Positions 49,539 through 58,482 of a stretch of DNA of 64,000 nt are shown here, in pieces. Source of the stretch: Candidatus Thiothrix anitrata (GTDB lineage: Bacteria; Pseudomonadota; Gammaproteobacteria; Thiotrichales; Thiotrichaceae). The position numbers and the translations under genes are program-made. The stretch lies in the NCBI RefSeq assembly GCF_017901155.1, contig NZ_CP072800.1, positions 957,283-1,021,282 of the forward strand. Direction: 5' to 3'. The stretch's first letter is position 1. Every line of letters starts with the position of its first letter. Below the pieces are notes generated by a model, which saw only the letters and a program-made list of their open reading frames with translations, was not told the DNA's origin and made no database searches.

Positions 49539-51011
49539 ATGAAATCCCTCCAACAAGATTGGGTCGGTAATGTCAAAAATGACCTGCTTGCCGGACTCGT
49601 CGTCGCTTTGGCGTTGATTCCCGAAGCTATTGCCTTTTCGATTATTGCGGGCGTTGACCCGAAAGTGGGGCTGTATGCCTCGTTCAGCATGGCGGTGGTG
49701 ATTGCGATTGCCGGTGGTCGTCCGGGGATGATTTCCGCAGCTACCGGAGCGATGGCTTTGGTCATGGTGATGCTGGTGAAAGATCACGGCTTGCAATATT
49801 TGCTGGCGGCTACCTTGCTGACTGGCGTGCTGCAAATCATTGCCGGAATGCTACGGCTGGATTTGCTGATGCGTTTCGTGTCACGGGCGGTGATTGTCGG
49901 CTTTGTGAATGCGCTGGCGATTTTGATTTTCATGGCGCAATTGCCGGAACTGGTCGGCATGGGCTGGACGGTTTATATAATGGTGGCTGCGGGTTTGGGA
50001 ATTATTTACCTATTGCCGTATGTGACTAAAGCCATTCCGTCACCGCTGGTGGCAATTGTGGTGTTGACGATAGTGGCGATTACGCTGGGTCTGGATATTC
50101 GTACTGTCGGTGATATGGGTGAGTTGCCGGATAGTTTGCCGATATTTCTGTTACCGGATGTGCCGTTGAACTTTGAAACTTTGGCGATCATTTTCCCGGT
50201 GTCGTTGACCTTGGCAGTGGTCGGCTTATTGGAGTCGTTGATGACAGCCACGATTGTGGATGATTTGACTGATTCCGCCAGCGATAAAAAGCGCGAATGT
50301 GTGGGGCAAGGGGTAGCCAATATTGCCACTGGTTTCCTCGGTGGCATGGCTGGCTGCGCGATGATCGGGCAATCGGTAATCAATGTGAAATCCGGCGGAC
50401 GCGGGCGGCTGTCGACCTTGGCGGCGGGCGTATTCCTATTGTTAATGATTGTGTTCATTGGCGATTGGGTGGCACAAATCCCAATGGCGGCACTGGTGGC
50501 GGTGATGATCATGGTGTCGATTGGCACGTTTAACTGGGATTCGGTACGCAAACTGCGTGAACACCCGAAAAGTTTCAATACCGTGATGATTGCCACGGTA
50601 GCAGTGGTGGTGGCAACCCACGATCTGGCGCAAGGTGTACTGGTCGGGGTGTTGCTGTCCGGTTTCTTTTTTGCCAACAAGATCGGGCGTTATATGTACG
50701 TGCGTTCACGTTCGGAAGATGAAGGGCGGATGCGTGTTTATGAAGTGGTTGGGCAGGTGTTTTTTGCTTCAGCCGATGCGTTTATTGCGTCGTTTGATTT
50801 CAAGGATGTGTTGGAAAAGGTGCAGATTGATGTCAGCCGTGCGCATTTCTGGGATTTGACCGCCGTGGGTGCGCTCGACAAGGTGGTGGTGAAATTCCGC
50901 CGTGAAGGCACGGAAGTGGAAGTAGTCGGTTTGAATGAAGCCAGTGCCACCCTGATTGACCGTTTTGGTACGCACGACAAGGCAGGCGACGACTTGTTGG
51001 CTGGACACTAA
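49539..51011 (+). CDS. SulP-family anion transporter with STAS domain
   Basis: A 490-residue SulP transporter. About 12 helices occupy residues 1-390 ([21 protein letters not shown] is the typical start, [15 protein letters not shown] lies in the conserved core), and a STAS domain ends the protein (about 400-480, [14 protein letters not shown]). SulP proteins carry sulfate, bicarbonate or other anions; the short USP-coupled type is often a bicarbonate or sulfate permease. A universal stress protein follows after 13 bases, the usual partner. Confidence 0.9.
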   Translation: MKSLQQDWVGNVKNDLLAGLVVALALIPEAIAFSIIAGVDPKVGLYASFSMAVVIAIAGGRPGMISAATGAMALVMVMLVKDHGLQYLLAATLLTGVLQIIAGMLRLDLLMRFVSRAVIVGFVNALAILIFMAQLPELVGMGWTVYIMVAAGLGIIYLLPYVTKAIPSPLVAIVVLTIVAITLGLDIRTVGDMGELPDSLPIFLLPDVPLNFETLAIIFPVSLTLAVVGLLESLMTATIVDDLTDSASDKKRECVGQGVANIATGFLGGMAGCAMIGQSVINVKSGGRGRLSTLAAGVFLLLMIVFIGDWVAQIPMAALVAVMIMVSIGTFNWDSVRKLREHPKSFNTVMIATVAVVVATHDLAQGVLVGVLLSGFFFANKIGRYMYVRSRSEDEGRMRVYEVVGQVFFASADAFIASFDFKDVLEKVQIDVSRAHFWDLTAVGALDKVVVKFRREGTEVEVVGLNEASATLIDRFGTHDKAGDDLLAGH

Positions 51012-51024
51012 AGGAAGCACCCCC

Positions 51025-51891
51025 ATGAAACCTGAAAACAAGATTCTCGCTTGCGTTGACCAGTCACATTACGCCGATCATGTGGCGGATTATGCCGCGT
51101 GGGTGGCTACCCGTATGGAACTGCCGTTGGAGTTTCTGCACATTCTTGACCGTCACCCGGAGCGTTCCCGGCATAATCAGGATCACAGCGGCGCGATTGG
51201 TTTCGATGCGCAAAAAGTGTTGATGGATGAGTTGTCCAAAGAGGATGAGGATTTCAGCAAGCAAGCGCGGGAAAGCGGGCGGCTGTTCCTCAACCGCTTG
51301 CGTGAACGCGCCATTGTCGCCGGGGTGGAAGCCCCCGATGTGCGTCAGCGTCACGGTGCGCTGGTGGATACGCTGATTGAGCAGGAGGAAGGGGTGCGCA
51401 TGTTCATCCTCGGTCGACGCGGGCAATCAGCGGAAACCACTCAGCGTGATTTGGGGCGCAATGTCGAAAACGTGGTGCGTTCTCTGCACAGCCCGATTCT
51501 GACAATTACCGACGATTTCAAAGCACCGCAACGGGTGATGATCGCGTTCGATGGCGGCAGCGTGTCCCGCAAAGGCGTGGAGCTGATTGCCGCTTGCCCG
51601 CTGTTTGTGGGGTTGCCGATTCATGTGATTACTTCCGGCGAACCGGGCAAAGGTTTGCGCAAGCAATTGGAGTGGGCGAAAACCACGCTGGAAGCGGTAG
51701 GGTTTGAAACCCATACCGCGCTGCTTTCTGGCGACCCGGAAACGGTGATTGCCAGTCAGGTGAAGCAACGTAGCATTGACATGCTGATCATGGGTTCGTA
51801 CACGCATTCATCGTTGCGTAGTTGGCTGTTTGGCAGCACGACGAATGGTTTGTTGCGGGCAGCGACGATTCCGACACTGCTACTGCGTTGA
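51025..51891 (+). CDS. Tandem universal stress protein
   Basis: A 288-residue protein with two UspA domains. The second keeps the ATP-binding G-2x-G-9x-G-(S/T) motif (MGSYTHSSLRSWLFGSTTNG). The first half has ILACVDQSHYADHVADYAAW and LGRRGQ. AAAGGAAG precedes the ATG at 51025. It is probably co-transcribed with the SulP gene and may regulate its activity by nucleotide binding; this is inferred from frequent pairing. Confidence 0.9.
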   Translation: MKPENKILACVDQSHYADHVADYAAWVATRMELPLEFLHILDRHPERSRHNQDHSGAIGFDAQKVLMDELSKEDEDFSKQARESGRLFLNRLRERAIVAGVEAPDVRQRHGALVDTLIEQEEGVRMFILGRRGQSAETTQRDLGRNVENVVRSLHSPILTITDDFKAPQRVMIAFDGGSVSRKGVELIAACPLFVGLPIHVITSGEPGKGLRKQLEWAKTTLEAVGFETHTALLSGDPETVIASQVKQRSIDMLIMGSYTHSSLRSWLFGSTTNGLLRAATIPTLLLR

Positions 51892-51958
51892 ATATATGAT
51901 GTATCGTGTAGATGCAGGCAAACGGAAATCTGTCTACAATCGGCTTTCCTGTGTGGCG

Positions 51959-51988
51959 TGCATCCAACAGCCGCCAACCGACGTATAA
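51959..51988 (+). promoter_or_regulatory. Putative ECF promoter of the sigma/anti-sigma operon
   Basis: TGCATCC (51959-51965), a 16-base spacer and CGTATAA (51982-51988) lie 15 bases before the sigma gene. The same pair with identical spacing occurs before the DUF3047 gene at 53707. The layout is typical of ECF promoters, and autoregulation is usual for ECF sigma factors. Confidence 0.6.
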
Positions 51989-52003
51989 GAACATAGAAGG
52001 ATC

Positions 52004-52549
52004 ATGATGGAAGCACTGAACGAACTGTTGCAGCGCAGCGGTCAGGGTGATGCAACTGCTTTCCGGCAACTGTATGACGCGGCTTCCCCGCGCCTGTTCG
52101 CCCTATGCAAACGCCTGCTGCGGGATGAGGCACTCGCCGAAGATGTCTTGCAGGAAGGCTTTGTGAAAATTTGGCATCACGCCGCGCAATTTGCCGCCAG
52201 CAAAGCCAGTGCCATGACCTGGATGACCACGGTTGTGCGCAATCAGGCACTCGACAAACTGCGCCAAGGGCACAGCCGCCCGGCGATTGCTGGGGATGTG
52301 GAATACGAAACGCTGGAATTTGCCTCGCTTGAACCGGGGCCAGATGCCTTGCAACAAATGGGAGAAGATGCCCAACAATTGATGCACTGCTTGGAACAGC
52401 TTAAACCGGAACAGCGCGAATGCATCCTGCAAGCCTTCTATCACGGGCAAACTCATGAGGAGCTTGCCCACTCTTTGGCAAAACCGCTAGGCACAGTGAA
52501 AGCGTGGATACGGCGTGGATTGGAACAGTTAAGGGGGTGCTTGCAATGA
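52004..52549 (+). CDS. ECF-family RNA polymerase sigma factor
   Basis: A 181-residue ECF sigma factor. Region 2 spans about 15-85 (ATAFRQLYDAASPRLFALCKRLL, DEALAEDVLQEGFVKIW) and region 4 about 125-178 (LKPEQRECILQAFYHGQTHEELAHSLAKPLGTVKAWIRRGLEQL). It starts at 52004 or 52007, after AAGGAT. It overlaps the anti-sigma gene by ATGA. An own-motif promoter lies directly upstream. Confidence 0.93.
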   Translation: MMEALNELLQRSGQGDATAFRQLYDAASPRLFALCKRLLRDEALAEDVLQEGFVKIWHHAAQFAASKASAMTWMTTVVRNQALDKLRQGHSRPAIAGDVEYETLEFASLEPGPDALQQMGEDAQQLMHCLEQLKPEQRECILQAFYHGQTHEELAHSLAKPLGTVKAWIRRGLEQLRGCLQ

Positions 52550-53253
52550 GGCGTTACCAAAACCCGGACATTTTTGAACATTTGGCGATATCCTACGCAT
52601 TAGGCACTTTGCAGGGCAAGGCACGCCTGCGCTTTGAGAAATTGATGGGCAAACATCTTTACCTGCGGGCTGTTACCCATGCTTACCAGCAACAATTTGC
52701 CCCACTAGCCAACTTATTGCCAGCGGAACAACCACCGGCACGGGTGTGGAATGCCATCAGCAAGGAGTTGCAGTTAGGTAAAACCGCTGCCCCGCGCAAA
52801 AGCTGGCTGGCAAATGTGTGGAGCTATGTGCCGGTAGCCGCTTTTGCCTCGATTGCGGCATCGGTGGCGACGGTCTTGTTACTGAACCTTAGTAACCAGC
52901 CCAATGTTTACATGGCGAATATGAAAACCCCAATCCAGCAGGACAAAATGATGGTGGCGATGGTCTACCATGACACGATGGAAATAGCCTTCGACATGCC
53001 CGCTGGAGCATTGCCCATCAAAGATGACATGATGCCGACGGTATGGTGCATTCACAAAGACAGCGACAAGCCGCCTATGCGCATGGGTACACTGACCGCT
53101 AAAGGTGAAAATCGGATGCCAATCGATAAGGCAACTTGGAAGGAAATGGCGAATGTCAGCCAGTTTGCCATCAGCCTCGAACCGATGGATAAACCACCCA
53201 GCGATACCCCATTAGGCGAAGTCATTTTCAACGGCAAGCTTGCCGCGCTGTAG
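52546..53253 (+). CDS. RskA-like anti-sigma factor
   Basis: A 235-residue membrane anti-sigma factor. Residues about 1-60 are the cytoplasmic sigma-binding part (ISYALGTLQGKARLRFEKLM), one membrane helix lies near residues 92-112 (YVPVAAFASIAASVATVLLLNL), and the periplasmic RskA domain follows (MEIAFDMPAGALP). No zinc-binding HxxxCxxC is seen. The signal that releases the sigma factor is unknown. A hairpin follows the stop. Confidence 0.88.
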   Translation: MRRYQNPDIFEHLAISYALGTLQGKARLRFEKLMGKHLYLRAVTHAYQQQFAPLANLLPAEQPPARVWNAISKELQLGKTAAPRKSWLANVWSYVPVAAFASIAASVATVLLLNLSNQPNVYMANMKTPIQQDKMMVAMVYHDTMEIAFDMPAGALPIKDDMMPTVWCIHKDSDKPPMRMGTLTAKGENRMPIDKATWKEMANVSQFAISLEPMDKPPSDTPLGEVIFNGKLAAL

Positions 53254-53265
53254 GATAAACGCTGA

Positions 53266-53296
53266 CCGCTCTGGCAGGCTTGCCAGCGGCGGTTTT
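53266..53296 (+). terminator. Terminator-like hairpin after the anti-sigma gene
   Basis: CTGGCA-ggct-TGCCAG flanked by CCG/CGG is followed by a short TTTT. It would end the sigma operon. The T-run is short, so efficiency may be limited. Confidence 0.5.
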
Positions 53297-53328
53297 GCTA
53301 ATCAACCTCGAATGGCAAATACAAGCCG

Positions 53329-53580
53329 TTAATGGTCGATTCGCTTTAAATAAGCCACCCGAACTAATTTTAACAATAAGACAATCCAAGGCGTGGCATG
53401 AAACAGCAAATCAAAGATGTCGATCGGCTTGCTCAGTGTGCCTGCGCCGAGCATTTTTAACTTTTCCCACAAGTGTGGCTCAGGAACAAAGGGGGCTAAA
53501 CCAAGCGTCAGGGCGACCAGCAGTAGCAGGACAACAGGTATATTATCAATCAGGTGCAAAATTTTAGTCATCATAAGCAT
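53329..53580 (-). CDS. Small two-helix membrane protein
   Basis: An 83-residue protein with two hydrophobic stretches (IPVVLLLLVALTLGLAPF and DLLFHATPWIVLLLKLV) joined by PEPHLWEKLKMLGAGTLSKPIDIF. This small family is often annotated as an RND-transporter-related protein, but the name carries no known function. Several Met codons make the start uncertain (53580, 53574 or 53571). It is on the opposite strand to its neighbours. Confidence 0.65.
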   Translation of the reverse strand: MLMMTKILHLIDNIPVVLLLLVALTLGLAPFVPEPHLWEKLKMLGAGTLSKPIDIFDLLFHATPWIVLLLKLVRVAYLKRIDH

Positions 53581-53706
53581 CAAAAATCATAAAAATCCAA
53601 GAGGTCAGGCGCGATTTGACTCCATGTTCCACACAAGTCGCACACTGGGCATTATCTGCTGGGCATACTACCAAGATTCAAAACGGTCTTCATTACACGT
53701 TTGCGC

Positions 53707-53737
53707 TGCATCCAAACTAGCACCTGTGACGTATTAA
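53707..53737 (+). promoter_or_regulatory. Putative ECF promoter of the arsenosugar-type operon
   Basis: TGCATCC (53707-53713), a 16-base spacer and CGTATTAA (53730-53737) match the motif before the sigma gene. AGGAAGG precedes the ATG at 53768. This places the following genes in the ECF regulon. Confidence 0.6.
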
Positions 53738-53767
53738 TCAGTACATAGCTTAACAGGAAGGTTAATA

Positions 53768-54430
53768 ATGAACACATGGCAACGCAACGTATATAAAACA
53801 TTGATTATTTTAGGTGTTATGGCGAGCCACCCGCTAATGGCAGCAGACAATGTACCCGTGGGTGACTTTTCCCAACAGCAGCTTACTGACTGGAAACCAC
53901 AAGTGTTTAGCGGTAAGACCGCTTATGAATTCGAGCAACAAGGCAAGGAAACCGTGCTAACCGCTACCAGTCAAGCGAGTGCTTCTGGTTTGGTGCGCCG
54001 TATCCGTGTCGATTTACAGGCAACGCCTTTTCTGAATTGGTCATGGCAAATTCAAAATCAACTGCCCGACCTGAATGAGCAAACCAAAGCGGGCGATGAT
54101 TACGCCGCAAGGGTTTATGTGGTTGTTGATGGCGGTTTGCTAAAATGGAACAGTAAAGCCGTCAATTATGTCTGGGCAAGCAATACGCAGCGTGGTCAAA
54201 GCTGGGGCAATGCCTTTTTGCCGAATAATGCCAAAATGCTGGCGGTGCGTGGCACGCAAGATAAACCGCTGACCATGGTTAAGGAAAAGCGCAATGTCGC
54301 TGCCGATTTCAAACAGTTATTCGGCACTGAGGTGCGTTACATTGATGCGGTAGCGATTATGACCGATACCGATAACAGTAAAGGAGAGGCGCAAGCTGCT
54401 TACGGTGATATTTTCTTTTCCAGCAAATAA
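53768..54430 (+). CDS. Exported DUF3047 protein
   Basis: A 220-residue DUF3047 protein with an N-terminal signal peptide (TLIILGVMASHPLMA). The beta-rich body includes WSWQIQNQLPDLNEQTKAGDDYAARVYVV and the ending AYGDIFFSSK, both typical of the family. Function is unknown; it is predicted periplasmic. It is the first gene of the five-gene set and has the ECF-type promoter upstream. The next gene starts 25 bases later. Confidence 0.85.
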   Translation: MNTWQRNVYKTLIILGVMASHPLMAADNVPVGDFSQQQLTDWKPQVFSGKTAYEFEQQGKETVLTATSQASASGLVRRIRVDLQATPFLNWSWQIQNQLPDLNEQTKAGDDYAARVYVVVDGGLLKWNSKAVNYVWASNTQRGQSWGNAFLPNNAKMLAVRGTQDKPLTMVKEKRNVAADFKQLFGTEVRYIDAVAIMTDTDNSKGEAQAAYGDIFFSSK

Positions 54431-54455
54431 ACACTCATAATAAAAGGCTCACCCC

Positions 54456-56588
54456 ATGAACCAGAAAACCCTGCTCATTACGGCACTGCTTAGTGCTGTC
54501 GCTGCTTTTTTCATCTTTGATTTGCAGCAGTATTTTTCGCTGGATTACATTAAAGCCCAGCAGGCTGCCTTTGCTGCGCACTACGCGGCAAACACGGTCA
54601 GTACTTTGCTCATTTTTTTCGTGATCTACCTGGCAGTGACGGCTTTATCCCTGCCCGGTGCGGCGATTATGACGGTGCTGGCGGGGGCATTGTTTGGCTT
54701 GGTGACAGGGGTAATCATGGTGTCATTCGCCAGCACGCTCGGTGCTACGCTGGCTTTTCTGGTGTCGCGCTATGTATTGCGGGATAGTTTGCGTGCCCGC
54801 TACCCCGATAAATTGCAAGCCATTAACGCCGGTATTGCCAAAGAAGGGGCTTTATACCTGTTTGCGTTGCGCTTGGTTCCCCTATTCCCGTTTTTCCTGA
54901 TCAACTTGCTGATGGGGATTACTAACTTCCGTACTAGGACATTCTATTGGGTGAGCCAATTGGGGATGTTGGCGGGTACGATTGTGTATGTTTACGCCGG
55001 TACGCAGTTGGCACAATTGGACTCGTTGGCAGGGATTTTGTCACCCGGTATTATTGTTGCCTTCGTGTTATTAGGCACGTTCCCGCTAGTGGCGAAGAAA
55101 ATCATGGATCGGATTCGTGCCAATAAAATCCTTGCTCCATTTAATAAGCCGAAATCATTCGATAATAATCTGATTGTGATTGGGGCGGGTTCGGGCGGTT
55201 TGGTTTCTGCTTACATTGCCGCCGCAGTGAAAGCCAAAGTCACTTTAATTGAAAAACATAAAATGGGGGGCGATTGCTTAAACACCGGCTGTGTTCCCAG
55301 CAAGGCGTTAATTCGCACCGCCAAGGCATTGAGCGAAGCCAAGCATTCTGCACAATACGGCATTAAACGCATGGAAGCCGAATTTGATTTTGCTGAAGTC
55401 ATGGCACGGGTGAAACAGGTCATTAGCAAAATCGAACCGCATGATTCCATCGAGCGTTATACCGGCTTGGGGGTGAAGGTGATCGAAGGTGCGGCGCGGA
55501 TTATTGACCCTTACCGAGTTGAGGTGAATGGTGAGACGCTGACCACGCGCAATATCATTATCGCCACCGGAGCGCGACCACTGATTCCACCGATTAAGGG
55601 GTTGGACAGCGTAGACTACTTGACCAGTGATACGCTCTGGGCGTTGCAGGAACAACCCAGGCGCTTATTGGTGCTGGGCGGTGGGCCAATCGGTTGTGAG
55701 CTGGCACAGGCGTTTGCTCGCTTGGGCAGTCAAGTCACCTTGGTCGAAATGGCTCCGCAAATTTTGATTCGTGAAGATGATGAGGTTGCCGCGCAGGTAC
55801 GCCAACAGTTTGCAGCCGATGGCATCACGGTGTTGACCGGGCATAAAGCCTTGGAATTCCGCCGCGAAAAAGACCAGCAGCTCATGGTGTGTGAAGCGCA
55901 AGGGCAAACCAAACAACTGGTGTTCGATAAGGTGTTATTGGCGTTAGGGCGGCAAGCGAATGTGAGCGGCTTTGGTTTGGAAACCTTGGGGGTGGAGCTG
56001 ACCGCGCGCGGCACGGTGGCAGCCAATGAATTTCTGGCGACCAATTTCCCGAATATTCATGTGGTCGGTGATGTGACCGGCCCTTATCAATTTACCCATG
56101 TTGCCGCGCATCAGGCATGGTTTGCCAGTGTGAATGCCTTGTTCGGCAGTGTGAAACGTTTCAAGGTGGATTATCGGGTAATTCCTTGGGCGACGTTTAC
56201 TGACCCGGAAGTGGCACGGGTCGGCTTAAATGAAAAAGAGGCAACACAGCAGGGCATTGCTTATGAAGTCACCACCTACGGTATTGATGATTTGGATCGA
56301 GCCATTGCCGACAGTGCTGATCATGGTTTGGTGAAAGTCCTCACCGTACCGGGGAAGGATACGATTCTTGGGGTCACGATCATGGGCAAGGGTGCGGGGG
56401 ATTTAATCCCAGAGTTTGTACTGGCGATGAAATACAAACTCGGTCTGAATAAAATTCTCGGCACGATTCATATTTACCCGACCATGAGTGAAGCCAATAA
56501 ATACGCGGCAGGGAACTGGAAGCGGGCACATGCCCCCGCAACGGTGCTGAACTGGCTGGAAAAATTCCATACTTGGAGAAGACATTAA
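54456..56588 (+). CDS. TVP38/TMEM64 membrane domain fused to a disulfide reductase
   Basis: A 710-residue fusion. Residues about 1-215 form a TVP38/TMEM64 (DedA-like) membrane domain (SLPGAAIMTVLAGALFG, LFALRLVPLFPFFLINLLMG). Residues about 230-700 are a pyridine nucleotide-disulfide oxidoreductase: FAD motif VIGAGSGGLVSAY, redox pair C274-C279 (GGDCLNTGCVPS), NAD motif LVLGGGPIGCELA and dimerisation end HIYPTMSEANKYAAG. It resembles mercuric reductase without its N-terminal metal domain or C-terminal CC. It may reduce a substrate at the membrane. Confidence 0.88.
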   Translation: MNQKTLLITALLSAVAAFFIFDLQQYFSLDYIKAQQAAFAAHYAANTVSTLLIFFVIYLAVTALSLPGAAIMTVLAGALFGLVTGVIMVSFASTLGATLAFLVSRYVLRDSLRARYPDKLQAINAGIAKEGALYLFALRLVPLFPFFLINLLMGITNFRTRTFYWVSQLGMLAGTIVYVYAGTQLAQLDSLAGILSPGIIVAFVLLGTFPLVAKKIMDRIRANKILAPFNKPKSFDNNLIVIGAGSGGLVSAYIAAAVKAKVTLIEKHKMGGDCLNTGCVPSKALIRTAKALSEAKHSAQYGIKRMEAEFDFAEVMARVKQVISKIEPHDSIERYTGLGVKVIEGAARIIDPYRVEVNGETLTTRNIIIATGARPLIPPIKGLDSVDYLTSDTLWALQEQPRRLLVLGGGPIGCELAQAFARLGSQVTLVEMAPQILIREDDEVAAQVRQQFAADGITVLTGHKALEFRREKDQQLMVCEAQGQTKQLVFDKVLLALGRQANVSGFGLETLGVELTARGTVAANEFLATNFPNIHVVGDVTGPYQFTHVAAHQAWFASVNALFGSVKRFKVDYRVIPWATFTDPEVARVGLNEKEATQQGIAYEVTTYGIDDLDRAIADSADHGLVKVLTVPGKDTILGVTIMGKGAGDLIPEFVLAMKYKLGLNKILGTIHIYPTMSEANKYAAGNWKRAHAPATVLNWLEKFHTWRRH

Positions 56589-57548
56589 ATGCAACCGAAT
56601 GCTTTTGCACAACGCTTAGCGGCAGAAAATCTGCCATTAAAACGCCCCAACATCACCACGCTGCAAGTGAATATTGGCAAACGTTGCAATCAGGCTTGCC
56701 ACCATTGCCATGTCGAGGCAGGCCCCAAACACCCCGACAATATGGCATTGCCCACCTTGGAACGTTTGTTGGATTTATTGCTTACCGCACCGGCTGTACA
56801 CACCGTGGATATTACCGGCGGCGCACCGGAATTGAATCCGCATTTTCGTTATTTTGTGTCTGAAATCCGCAAGCTGGGGCGCAAGGTCATCGACCGTTGC
56901 AATCTGACGGTGTTGTATGAAGAAGGTCAGGAAGATACGGCTGAATTTCTGGCACAACAAGGGGTAGAGATTGTGGCATCGCTGCCCTGCTATACCAAAG
57001 AAAACGTGGAAGCGCAGCGCGGGCGTTTTGTTTTCGATAAAAGCATTCAGGGCTTACGGCTACTGAATAGCTTGGGTTACGGTAAAGCAGGCAGTGGTCT
57101 GGTGTTGAATCTGGTGTATAACCCCGGCGGTCATTTCCTGCCACCGGATCAACATGCCTTGCAGCATGACTACAAACAGCGTCTGCTGGATGACTTTGGC
57201 ATTGAATTTAATCAGTTGTTTACCATTACCAATATGCCAATCAAACGCTACCGCCATGTATTGGAACGTGATGGTGAGTTGGCGGCGTATATGCAGTTAT
57301 TGTTGGATAATTTTAACCTGAGCGCGGCACAGGGGGTCATGTGTACGAACCTAATTTCGGTCGGTTTTGACGGGCAAATTTATGATTGTGATTTTAACCA
57401 AATGCTGGAAATGCCGGTATCTGGGCAGGCGCGTCAGGTGATGGATATTAGCCATCTGGATGAGATTACCCAGGATATTGTGGTGGCGAATCATTGCTTT
57501 GGTTGTACGGCGGGCGCGGGGAGTTCCTGCGGTGGGTCGTTGCTTTGA
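56589..57548 (+). CDS. arsS: ArsS-like radical SAM protein
   Basis: A 319-residue radical SAM enzyme. The [4Fe-4S] motif is C-x3-C-x2-C (CNQACHHC near residue 33), followed by TGGAPE. The C-terminal region holds cysteines of an auxiliary cluster (GVMCTNL, YDCDF, CFGCTAGAGSSC). This matches the arsenosugar biosynthesis radical SAM protein ArsS, which acts after arsenic methylation. The start directly follows the fusion gene's stop. Neighbours are two TIGR04282/04283 glycosyltransferases usual for this pathway. No ArsM methyltransferase is visible in this window. Confidence 0.87.
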   Translation: MQPNAFAQRLAAENLPLKRPNITTLQVNIGKRCNQACHHCHVEAGPKHPDNMALPTLERLLDLLLTAPAVHTVDITGGAPELNPHFRYFVSEIRKLGRKVIDRCNLTVLYEEGQEDTAEFLAQQGVEIVASLPCYTKENVEAQRGRFVFDKSIQGLRLLNSLGYGKAGSGLVLNLVYNPGGHFLPPDQHALQHDYKQRLLDDFGIEFNQLFTITNMPIKRYRHVLERDGELAAYMQLLLDNFNLSAAQGVMCTNLISVGFDGQIYDCDFNQMLEMPVSGQARQVMDISHLDEITQDIVVANHCFGCTAGAGSSCGGSLL

Positions 57549-58273
57549 TGTCAATGGGCAAGCTATCCATCATCATACCGCTAGCCCCCGCTGATACGAG
57601 CTGGCAGGTGTTGCTGGAAGATCTGGCAGCATTGGCAGCGCAAGCGACGTTAACGGATAGTGAAATCCTGTTCCTGGCGGCGGCTGCGTCCGACTTGACG
57701 GCGATCAACCAGCAGTTAAGTGCTTATTCGACCACCTTGCAGCAGCAAGTTCGCACGGTGCAGGCGGGGCATAGCCGCGCCACCGCGATGAATGCGGGGG
57801 CAAGTGTGGCGCAGGGCGAATACCTGTGGTTTGTTCATGCCGATTCACGCTTGCAAGTGCAGCATGTGGCTTCCCTGCTGAAGTCGATGCAACGCTTTCC
57901 CCAAGCCTTGCATTATTTCAACTTGCGCTTTTATGGTCATCCGCTGATGGGATTAAACGCCATCGGGGTGTGGATACGCTCGCACTGGCTGCGTAATCCG
58001 TTTGGTGATCAGGCACTGTGTCTGCGACAACAAGATTTTATCCGCATCGGTGCTTATCCCGAAGATGTGCGCATGGGCGAAGATCATGTGCTGGTTTGGC
58101 ACGCCTTGCAGCAGGGGATGCAACTCAAATGTACCGGCACGGCACTCCTGACCAGCGCCCGCAAGTACGCGCAACACGGCTGGCTGAAAACCACCGCACT
58201 GCACGTTTCCCTCTGGGCAAAACAGGCATGGCCAGAATTTAAGACGCTGTTAAAACAACGCCGCCGGACATAA
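57548..58273 (+). CDS. TIGR04283-type family 2 glycosyltransferase
   Basis: A 241-residue GT-A glycosyltransferase. The N-terminus KLSIIIPLAPADT is the nucleotide fold, and FVHADSRLQ supplies the DxD-like pair; FGDQALCLRQQDF and MGEDHVLVWHAL follow. This subfamily is typically next to ArsS. The start at 57548 shares one base with the arsS stop; 57554 is an alternative. The sugar donor and acceptor are unknown. Confidence 0.85.
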   Translation: MSMGKLSIIIPLAPADTSWQVLLEDLAALAAQATLTDSEILFLAAAASDLTAINQQLSAYSTTLQQQVRTVQAGHSRATAMNAGASVAQGEYLWFVHADSRLQVQHVASLLKSMQRFPQALHYFNLRFYGHPLMGLNAIGVWIRSHWLRNPFGDQALCLRQQDFIRIGAYPEDVRMGEDHVLVWHALQQGMQLKCTGTALLTSARKYAQHGWLKTTALHVSLWAKQAWPEFKTLLKQRRRT

Positions 58274-58303
58274 ACTAGACCTTGCCGAGATTTGAATATT
58301 CTT

Positions 58304-58437
58304 ACTCCGAACCCTCCCCCCCATCCCCAACCCTTCCCCCGCAAGGGGTGAAGGGAGCAAGAATGATACGAACCAAGTATCTTGTCCCCTCCACCCCTTG
58401 CGGGGGGAGGGTTAGGGAGGGGGGGTAAGTTCGGAGT
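58304..58437. repeat. Family B inverted repeat between the two glycosyltransferase genes
   Basis: Outer arms ACTCCGAAC / GTTCGGAGT and inner C-rich/G-rich arms with CCCGCAAGGGG-type cores form a long imperfect hairpin across the 209-base gap. It could end transcription or act as a mobile palindrome. The rest of the gap shows nothing else. Confidence 0.8.
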
Positions 58438-58482
58438 GAGTTCAAGAATAAGTCTGCTTTAAGACGATGTTTGGTATAAACG

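Noticed and set aside
50006-50680. Minus-strand frame of 224 codons in the SulP gene
   Set aside because: Antisense shadow; low-complexity Thr/Ile-rich reading, no start signal.
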